DNA of 5,952 nt from an uncultured delta proteobacterium (lineage in GTDB: Bacteria; Desulfobacterota; Syntrophorhabdia; Syntrophorhabdales; Syntrophorhabdaceae): positions 1 through 5,952 of the forward strand of contig CAIQJW010000049.1 in the NCBI GenBank assembly GCA_903872255.1. The letters are read 5' to 3'. The first letter of the stretch is position 1. The number at the start of each line of letters is the position of its first letter. Position numbers and translations under genes: made by a program. A model generated the notes under the pieces. That model saw only the letters and a program-made list of their open reading frames with translations. It made no database searches and was not told where the DNA came from. This document shows positions 1 to 4,721 of the stretch, piece after piece.

Positions 1-12
1 ATATTTAATACA

Positions 13-930
13 ATGGGTCGGATCACGTTAAAGGCAGGATCGGGAACGAAAAGGGGGGGGTGTTGCCCTCGCCGTATCCTCGCTGTTTTTATCGTATGTG
101 TTGCGATCTTATTAACGGCATCTCTGGCGAGCGCCCTTGATGTGCCGCCTCTAAAGGGACGCGTGAATGATTACGCGAACATAATCTCGCCGCAGGTACG
201 GTCCCAGCTTGAAAATGAATTGAATAATTTTGAGAAATCGGATTCAACCCAGATCGTGATATTGACCATCAATTCGCTCGAGGGGGATTCGCTCGACGAT
301 TTCTCGATAAGGGCCGCAGAAGCCTGGAAAATAGGCCAGATGGGCAAGGATAATGGTGCTATTCTCCTCGTTTCCAAGAATGACCGTAAGACGCGGATCG
401 AAGTCGGCCGGGGATTAGAAGGAAAACTTACTGATCTCGTGTCCGGCCGTATTATCCAGCTTGTCATTAACCCGCAGTTCAAACGCGGTGATTTTGACGC
501 CGGTTTCCAGGCGGGCGTCCGGGCAATGATCGATGCGACACGAGGCGAATTCAAAGCAGATAAAGCGGCGCCGCGCGCGATCAAGAATCGGGGTCTCTCG
601 TCGGCCTTACCCTTTATTATCTTCGGCGCGGTCTTCCTTCTTATACTCGGAAGGATCTCGCGTTTTCTCGGCGGTGGGGCCGGCCTCGTCGGTTTTGGCG
701 CCTTAGGGATGATATTGGGTTTTCCCCTGGTGACCGCAATTCTTCTCGGTATCCTTGGCCTCGTCCTCGGGGTTTTTCTGCCGTTCTTGTTCGGCGGGAG
801 CTCAGGCGGCGGCTCTGGTTTTGGAGGTTTCTGGACAGGCGGTGGCGGCGGCGGGTCAGATGGCGGCGGTATTGATTTCGGTGGCGGCGGCGGAGATTTC
901 GGCGGCGGCGGGGCGTCGGGGGACTGGTAA
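13..930 (+). CDS. TPM-domain protein with signal peptide and glycine-rich tail (YgcG-like)
   Basis: A 305-residue exported protein. Residues 1-22 are basic, about 24-40 are hydrophobic, and a signal peptidase site is likely after Ala-Ser-Ala at 41. A TPM domain (PF04536) follows at about 51-176, recognised from VNDYANIIS, AWKIGQMGKDNGAILLVS, RIEVGRGLEGKLTD and INPQFKRGDFDAGF. Membrane-spanning stretches lie at about 197-213 and 223-262. The rest is almost pure Gly and ends GGGGASGDW, the classic end of this family. TPM domains are linked to phosphatase-like or chaperone roles (plant TLP18.3/Psb32), but the bacterial function is unsettled. I infer that the TPM domain faces the periplasm. No Shine-Dalgarno is visible in the 12 bases before the ATG, and the frame stays open to base 1, so the true start could lie further left. 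TAA at 6-8 in another frame may end a preceding gene; lemA is a common partner. The stop overlaps the next start. Confidence 0.88.
   Translation: MGRITLKAGSGTKRGGCCPRRILAVFIVCVAILLTASLASALDVPPLKGRVNDYANIISPQVRSQLENELNNFEKSDSTQIVILTINSLEGDSLDDFSIRAAEAWKIGQMGKDNGAILLVSKNDRKTRIEVGRGLEGKLTDLVSGRIIQLVINPQFKRGDFDAGFQAGVRAMIDATRGEFKADKAAPRAIKNRGLSSALPFIIFGAVFLLILGRISRFLGGGAGLVGFGALGMILGFPLVTAILLGILGLVLGVFLPFLFGGSSGGGSGFGGFWTGGGGGGSDGGGIDFGGGGGDFGGGGASGDW
53..60 (+). repeat. Run of eight G inside the 5' coding end of the first TPM gene
   Basis: Eight consecutive G residues, preceded by four A, lie between the annotated start and the signal-peptide core. A length change of one base would put the start codon out of frame with the TPM domain. 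The tract could be a slippage site or a sequencing-error hotspot. Nothing in the window shows that it varies. Confidence 0.6.
793..927 (+). repeat. Glycine-rich low-complexity tail (GGC/GGT repeats)
   Basis: These codons encode residues 261-305 of the first TPM protein. About two thirds are Gly, interrupted by Ser, Phe and Asp in a loose GGG-x-DF-GGGG pattern. The DNA is strongly G-rich on the + strand, with many GG and GGG runs. Such tails are typical of YgcG-like TPM proteins. The bias also creates a long proline-rich open frame on the opposite strand, which is not a gene. Confidence 0.8.
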
Positions 931-1574
931 TGAACAAGGCCTTGCATTTTTTCAGTCATTTAGAGAAGGAAAAGATAAAAGAGGCGACGTCTGCGGCCGA
1001 ATCGAAAACCATCGGCGAGATCGCTGTGATGGTTGTCAGTTCGAGCACGCGCTACCGGGAAGGGGAGGCCCTCGGCGCAATAACCCTTGGAAATGCCCTC
1101 GCTTTTTTGGTTACGGTCTCTTTTCTCCACGAGTCTCTCTGGTGGTATATCCTGCTTACCCTTGTCTTTTTTGTGCTTTCCTGGTTCATTTTGCAGAAAA
1201 CACCGGCGGTCACCCTGCATTTTACGGGTACAAAGCGCCGGCAGCTGGCTGTGCGCGACAGGGCCATACGGGCCTTTTACGAAAAAGGCCTTCACAGGAC
1301 CAGGAGCAAAACGGGGGTTTTGTTCTTCATCTCCCTGCTTGAAAGAAAGGTGTGGGTGCTCGCCGATAAAGGCATTCATGACAAGATCAGCCAGGCAAAG
1401 CTGAACACTTTCGCGAAAACGATCTCTACCGGCATCCGGAACGGGAATGCCTCAGACGCTCTTATCAAGGCGATCGAGGATACAGGGGAATTGCTTAACC
1501 AGCATTTTCCGATCGATGATGGTGATACGAACGAGTTGCCCGATACCATCATTTTTGGTGGTGAGGATGAGTGA
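930..1574 (+). CDS. TPM-like membrane protein with a transmembrane hairpin inside the domain
   Basis: A 214-residue protein without a signal peptide. The first part of a TPM-like fold is at about 10-40 (KTIGEIAVMVVSSS). Two membrane helices at about 48-66 and 72-90 form a hairpin. The second part, about 100-195, carries YEKGLHRTRSKTGVLFFIS, then LLERKVWVLADKGIHDKI. The tail is acidic. If the fold is real, the hairpin interrupts it and both halves lie on the same side of the membrane, probably the cytoplasm. The acidic DNG signature of the neighbour is replaced by KTG here, so metal binding may be lost. The ATG shares its A with the preceding TAA (TAATG), and a GGGGGA run six bases before it can serve as ribosome site. 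The two genes are therefore likely translated together. Tandem TPM genes of this kind are often found with lemA. The molecular function is unknown. Confidence 0.85.
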   Translation: MNKALHFFSHLEKEKIKEATSAAESKTIGEIAVMVVSSSTRYREGEALGAITLGNALAFLVTVSFLHESLWWYILLTLVFFVLSWFILQKTPAVTLHFTGTKRRQLAVRDRAIRAFYEKGLHRTRSKTGVLFFISLLERKVWVLADKGIHDKISQAKLNTFAKTISTGIRNGNASDALIKAIEDTGELLNQHFPIDDGDTNELPDTIIFGGEDE

Positions 1575-1604
1575 CCGGACTCCCATTTTATCGTCTCCTG
1601 CATT

Positions 1605-1617
1605 AGATTGACAATCT
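1605..1617. promoter_or_regulatory. Perfect 13-base palindrome overlapping a TTGACA hexamer
   Basis: AGATTG-A-CAATCT has two perfect 6-base arms around one central base. It contains TTGACA at 1608-1613, an exact match to the sigma-70 -35 consensus. It lies about 65 bases before the cysteine-rich gene and could be an operator over a promoter. Against this, no good -10 box is found 16-19 bases downstream: the bases there read about TGAAGG. The palindrome is certain; its role is a guess. Confidence 0.3.
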
Positions 1618-1681
1618 CACGAAGGATCAATGAAGGTGATTCGAAAGGTCACGTCATGCCCCGGTCAGGATACCATTTTAT

Positions 1682-1912
1682 ATGAATAAGCCCGCTAAAC
1701 CAGAGCATGGTTATTGTATAGGCTGTGAAAATAAACATGGCTGTAAATCAAGGACCCCGCCCTGTATAGATGAGATGGCCCGGGATAATGTGAGCTCAGA
1801 CTCCGGAAAACAGTACTTAAGATCGAAGAGAAGGCTGCATCTCTGCCGTGACTGTCCCTTTCTGCGTTCCTGCTGGACCATGACCGAATATCAGCGCCAG
1901 TGCCCCGGGTAA
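1682..1912 (+). CDS. Small eight-cysteine protein, probable metal or Fe-S binder
   Basis: A 76-residue soluble protein that I do not recognise as a named family. Cysteines are at 12, 15, 21, 28, 55, 58, 64 and 74. This gives C-x2-C-x5-C-x6-C and then, after 26 residues, C-x2-C-x5-C-x9-C: two similar four-cysteine clusters. Each could hold one zinc ion or one [4Fe-4S] cluster. There is no signal peptide or membrane segment, and the linker is polar and basic (SKRRLH). A stop codon in frame at 1637-1639 leaves ATG 1682 as the only reasonable start, with AGGA at 1667-1670, 11 bases before it, as a modest ribosome site. The gene is 107 bases after the TPM pair and runs into the chemoreceptor gene tail to tail. 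It could be a zinc-ribbon-like regulator, a small ferredoxin-like protein or a metal-storage protein; the sequence does not decide. The ordered cysteine spacing argues strongly for a real gene. Confidence 0.75.
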   Translation: MNKPAKPEHGYCIGCENKHGCKSRTPPCIDEMARDNVSSDSGKQYLRSKRRLHLCRDCPFLRSCWTMTEYQRQCPG

Positions 1913-1932
1913 AGAAGGCTCCTTACTCCCTT

Positions 1933-3546
1933 TCATATCTTGAATTCCTGTACCGACTTCTCAAGGCTTACCGACAGGGTGCTCAACTCCAGGGCGGCCT
2001 GTGTGACCTGGTCGGCTGAATTAGAGGCCTCTTTCGTGACAGATGCCACCTGTTCAATGTCTTTTGCTATCTCATTCGTGGTCGAATTCATTTCCTCAAT
2101 GGCGGCGGCTATCTGCTGGACCATCGACTGGAGACTCGATGCACTTTGCAGGATCTCGACAAGGGCGCTGCCGGCCTGCCCCGAAAGCTCGACACCGACC
2201 TGGACGCTCCGTGAGGCCTCATCCATTGAGTCGACGGCACGGTCGACACCCGTTCTTATCGAACCGATCATGCTTCCAATTTCCTGTGTCGATTTACTTG
2301 TCCTCTCCGCCAGTTTCTTGACCTCGTCAGCGACAACCGCAAATCCCCTGCCTGCTTCGCCGGCCCTGGCGGCCTCAATCGCAGCGTTGAGAGCGAGCAG
2401 GTTCGTCTGGTCGGCGATCTCGTTTATAACATTGACGATCTCGCCAATTTTCTGGGACTGGTTGCCGAGATCCTTGACGAACTCCGATGATTTATGGACT
2501 GTTTTCTCGATCTCCCTTACCTCATCGACCGACTTGTTTACGATCCCGTTGCCGTGCTCCGCGATGTTGACCATGTCTTTAGCAGAATCGGATATATTAT
2601 TCGCATTCCGCGCGATATCAAGGGATGCCTGTGACATTTCTTCGGATGCGGTGGACACCTGGATGGTCCTTTCAACCTGGTCTGTGCCGCCTCTTGCAAG
2701 CTGTTCGGCGCTTACGCTGAGCTGGTGGCTCGCGGATGCAACACTGCTGGCGGACATCTTTACTTCAGATATCAGCCTTTTCCATTTATCGATCATCACT
2801 TGAAATGCCAGCATCTCGTCGCCCAGTTCGTCCTTGCGGTCCGTTGTGACATCAATCGCGAGATTGCCGTCGGCAAGTGTCCGGGCCACGGCTATATTTT
2901 TCTGGATCGGCACGGTAATACTCCGGGTAATGACGATGCTGATAAGGATACAGAAAACAATGGAGATGAGGCCGAAGGTGATAAGTATGACCTTTACCCT
3001 GTGATTGCCATCCACGATCTCGTTGTATTTTGCCTCGACCCCTTTTTCATAGTGCCGGGTAAGCTGCGAAATGATCTCGATAAATTTCGAAACTGCGGGG
3101 TCTATCTCGGAACTGTAGAGGGGCATTGCCGCCTTGAAATCGCCAGCCTGTATTAGTTCGCCGAGCTTTATATTGCGCGCGCGCGCCTCACCCACGGTTT
3201 TCTTGAATGTTTCGAGTATTGCCTTGCCTTCCTGTTCCGTTTCAAGCTTTTCGAGTTTTTCGAGAGCGGCCATATAAAGCTTTCTCTTTTCTGCCACAGC
3301 CTTCAAAGGTGCGGCATCCTTATTATAAACAGCCTTGCCGGTCTCTTTATTGATAAATTGAAGATTCGTGAGGATGGCATTGGCCGTCATGGCCTTCTGA
3401 AAATTCACGTTGGTTATTTCATTGGCCCTTGTGTCCGTGTCGGTCATATTCTTGTAACTGATGATGCACAGGAAAACGATGATGATGATAAAGATTATAA
3501 AACTTCCCGCAAGTCGCTTTCCTATCCTGATATTTTGCAACTTCAT
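1933..3546 (-). CDS. Methyl-accepting chemotaxis protein (4HB sensor, HAMP, MCP signal domain)
   Basis: A 537-residue inner-membrane chemoreceptor. Residues about 14-31 form TM1. About 32-184 are a helical periplasmic sensor of four-helix-bundle type (4HB_MCP-like). About 185-207 form TM2. HAMP follows at about 208-261, with the conserved Pro at 213. The long cytoplasmic coiled coil has its tip at about 376-397 (QTNLLALNAAIEAARAGE), the CheA/CheW contact. Adjacent Glu pairs at SEEM (301-304) and IEEM (483-486) are candidate methylation sites. There is no C-terminal NWETF-like pentapeptide. I place the start at 3546, not the in-frame ATG at 3567: GGAGGGAG stands just before 3546, and MKLQNIRIGKRL is a usual receptor N-terminus. 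The ligand cannot be predicted. No che or flagellar gene is in the window. It follows the DUF4922 gene on the same strand after 206 bases, so it probably has its own promoter. Confidence 0.96.
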   Translation of the reverse strand: MKLQNIRIGKRLAGSFIIFIIIIVFLCIISYKNMTDTDTRANEITNVNFQKAMTANAILTNLQFINKETGKAVYNKDAAPLKAVAEKRKLYMAALEKLEKLETEQEGKAILETFKKTVGEARARNIKLGELIQAGDFKAAMPLYSSEIDPAVSKFIEIISQLTRHYEKGVEAKYNEIVDGNHRVKVILITFGLISIVFCILISIVITRSITVPIQKNIAVARTLADGNLAIDVTTDRKDELGDEMLAFQVMIDKWKRLISEVKMSASSVASASHQLSVSAEQLARGGTDQVERTIQVSTASEEMSQASLDIARNANNISDSAKDMVNIAEHGNGIVNKSVDEVREIEKTVHKSSEFVKDLGNQSQKIGEIVNVINEIADQTNLLALNAAIEAARAGEAGRGFAVVADEVKKLAERTSKSTQEIGSMIGSIRTGVDRAVDSMDEASRSVQVGVELSGQAGSALVEILQSASSLQSMVQQIAAAIEEMNSTTNEIAKDIEQVASVTKEASNSADQVTQAALELSTLSVSLEKSVQEFKI

Positions 3547-3752
3547 ATCTCCCTCCAGAGGACTCATCGTAGTGAGCCTTTACCCCTTCTTGGTTTTTCG
3601 TCCATTCAAAGTTTTACTTAAATACCGGGAACGAAAGCCCGCAGAATAGAAAACCCGACCGTCACATTCACCTGTCATGTGTTGACGCATCCGGGAATGA
3701 CCCCATGTATTACTCGGAAGATAGATCTATTTTTCTAGTTTGAAACATTGAA
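3547..3752. other. Intergenic region between the DUF4922 gene and the chemoreceptor gene
   Basis: These 206 bases should hold the chemoreceptor promoter. I find no convincing sigma-70, sigma-28 or sigma-54 match on the - strand. The nearest is TTTCAA, 16 bases, TATCTT just after the DUF4922 stop, which is weak. Two dyads are present. ATAGATCTAT at 3721-3730 is a perfect 10-base palindrome. CACAT/ATGTG at 3663-3667 and 3677-3681 has a 9-base loop. No GC-rich hairpin with a T run is seen that would end the DUF4922 transcript. No open frame here looks coding. Confidence 0.5.
3549..3556 (-). promoter_or_regulatory. Strong ribosome binding site that sets the chemoreceptor start
   Basis: Read on the - strand this is GGAGGGAG. 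The GGAGG core is five bases from ATG at 3546, an ideal spacing. The in-frame ATG at 3567 lies upstream of this site and would translate through it, which is why the shorter start is preferred. Confidence 0.85.
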
Positions 3753-4721
3753 CTACTTTATGAGGGATACTTCCCGGTATATGGATTCGATGGTTTGGGC
3801 ATCGAGGCGGTTGAAATCAGTCTCTGAAGGGGTTACTATCATACCTCCCATCTCCATGACCGCGGGACTGACCATTATTTTTTGAGTATCTTCCCGGAAA
3901 AAGGCGGCGGGACGATGTGCGCGGCGCGGAAAAACAGCGAGGCTAAAATTGTTATCAATGTAATGCCCGATGATGTTTATCATCGGTTCATCGTTATGGC
4001 CTGTTTCTGTCCGGAGGGCATCGGCCAATTCCCTGAAAGCAGCGCAAACAGCCCCGGCATTGCTGCCCTCGATCACAATTATTTCCCTTCCCAGCCCCCG
4101 GCCCGAGGACACGGTTGTATGGTCTGTTTCACTCAAAACAGAAAACTTTTCCCTGAGTAAGAGGTCTTTTTCGATTGGCATCTCCCCCGACGGCACCGCC
4201 TGAAAATGCAGGTGGTCCGGGGCCGATGCCCCGCAGCGCGGCCCATTGTAAAGCATTGCGAAGTCGGGACCGATATCCTGCGTAATACGTAAAAAGTCGG
4301 TCATGCTGTCATATACGGATTGCGGCCGATGCGTTCTGTGCGCAACGGTCAGATGGAACGGCAGGATCGGTCTTGGATTGACCAGTATCAAAAAGTCATC
4401 CCCGTACATGATTGCCATTTGTTCAGCCGGCAGATTGTTTACACAGAGAAAACAGGGCCGTTCGCTGATCTCATCCGGCGTGACCGCCGCCAGTGTATTT
4501 ACGGATCTTCCGGGATTATACATGAGTCTGATCGAGAAGCCGGAGCATTTAATATCACGTGTATTTGTATTACGTAATGAATCACAGGCATTTTTGAACT
4601 CGACCCAGGATTCCCGCTGCCAATCGACCAGTTGCCGGCAAAGAGTGCTGAGGGTGAGAAAAGGGGTATCGCCGCCGCCATCAAAGCGTGCCCAAATACG
4701 GTCCGTCAACGGGTCATTCAT
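3753..4721 (-). CDS. DUF4922-type protein, GalT/HIT-like nucleotidyltransferase or phosphorylase candidate
   Basis: A 322-residue soluble protein with no signal peptide or membrane helix. I recognise it as DUF4922-like (PF16269), a family of unassigned function. Visible residues match the layout of galactose-1-phosphate uridylyltransferase and Apa-type members of the HIT superfamily. C90-x2-C93 sits in ERPCFLCVNNLP. NPRPILPFHLTVAH (115-128) has His123. RCGASAPDHLHFQ (162-174) has the H-x-H-x-Q triad at 170-174. By analogy with GalT (Cys52, Cys55, His115, His164, nucleophile His166), I infer a zinc site at C90, C93, H123 and H170, with H172 as the nucleotidylated residue. The likely chemistry is transfer or phosphorolysis of a nucleoside monophosphate; the substrate is unknown. 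The ATG lies eight bases inside the glycosyltransferase gene (ATGAATGA), with AGGA 11 bases before it, so translation is probably coupled. The shared operon suggests a role in making or recycling a sugar nucleotide. Family call fairly sure, activity not. Confidence 0.8.
   Translation of the reverse strand: MNDPLTDRIWARFDGGGDTPFLTLSTLCRQLVDWQRESWVEFKNACDSLRNTNTRDIKCSGFSIRLMYNPGRSVNTLAAVTPDEISERPCFLCVNNLPAEQMAIMYGDDFLILVNPRPILPFHLTVAHRTHRPQSVYDSMTDFLRITQDIGPDFAMLYNGPRCGASAPDHLHFQAVPSGEMPIEKDLLLREKFSVLSETDHTTVSSGRGLGREIIVIEGSNAGAVCAAFRELADALRTETGHNDEPMINIIGHYIDNNFSLAVFPRRAHRPAAFFREDTQKIMVSPAVMEMGGMIVTPSETDFNRLDAQTIESIYREVSLIK

Noticed and set aside
839..922. G-quadruplex-forming regulatory element
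   Set aside because: The G runs are explained by Gly codons of a known tail type. No independent sign of a regulatory role is visible.
171..959. Long proline-rich open frame on the - strand
   Set aside because: It is the reverse of the Gly-rich TPM gene. Its Pro runs come directly from the GGC/GGT repeats, and it lacks any domain signal.
755..1342. Open frame of 195 residues on the + strand spanning both TPM genes
   Set aside because: It is a different frame across two well-supported domains, with low-complexity Ala/Ser content from the repeats and no recognisable motif.
1636..1652. GTGA ... TCAC hairpin upstream of the cysteine-rich gene
   Set aside because: The stem is only about four base pairs, with no conserved context. 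It is not enough for a riboswitch, attenuator or terminator.
1905..1945. Bidirectional terminator between the convergent genes
   Set aside because: Only AAGG-CT-CCTT style pairing is found, with a two-base loop and no T run. That is too weak to call.
1940..2803. 287-residue open frame on the + strand across the chemoreceptor
   Set aside because: It is a shadow of the Ala/Ser/Glu-rich signalling coiled coil. The - strand frame has unmistakable receptor motifs and a strong ribosome site.
3547..3752. Sigma-54 or sigma-28 promoter for the chemoreceptor
   Set aside because: Candidate GG/GC pairs on the - strand had wrong spacing, and no GCCGATAA-like box was found.
3622..3780. Inverted 10-base repeat ATACCGGGAA / TTCCCGGTAT
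   Set aside because: The arms are about 140 bases apart and one lies inside the 3' end of the DUF4922 gene. No target-site duplication or element lies between them, so it is likely chance.
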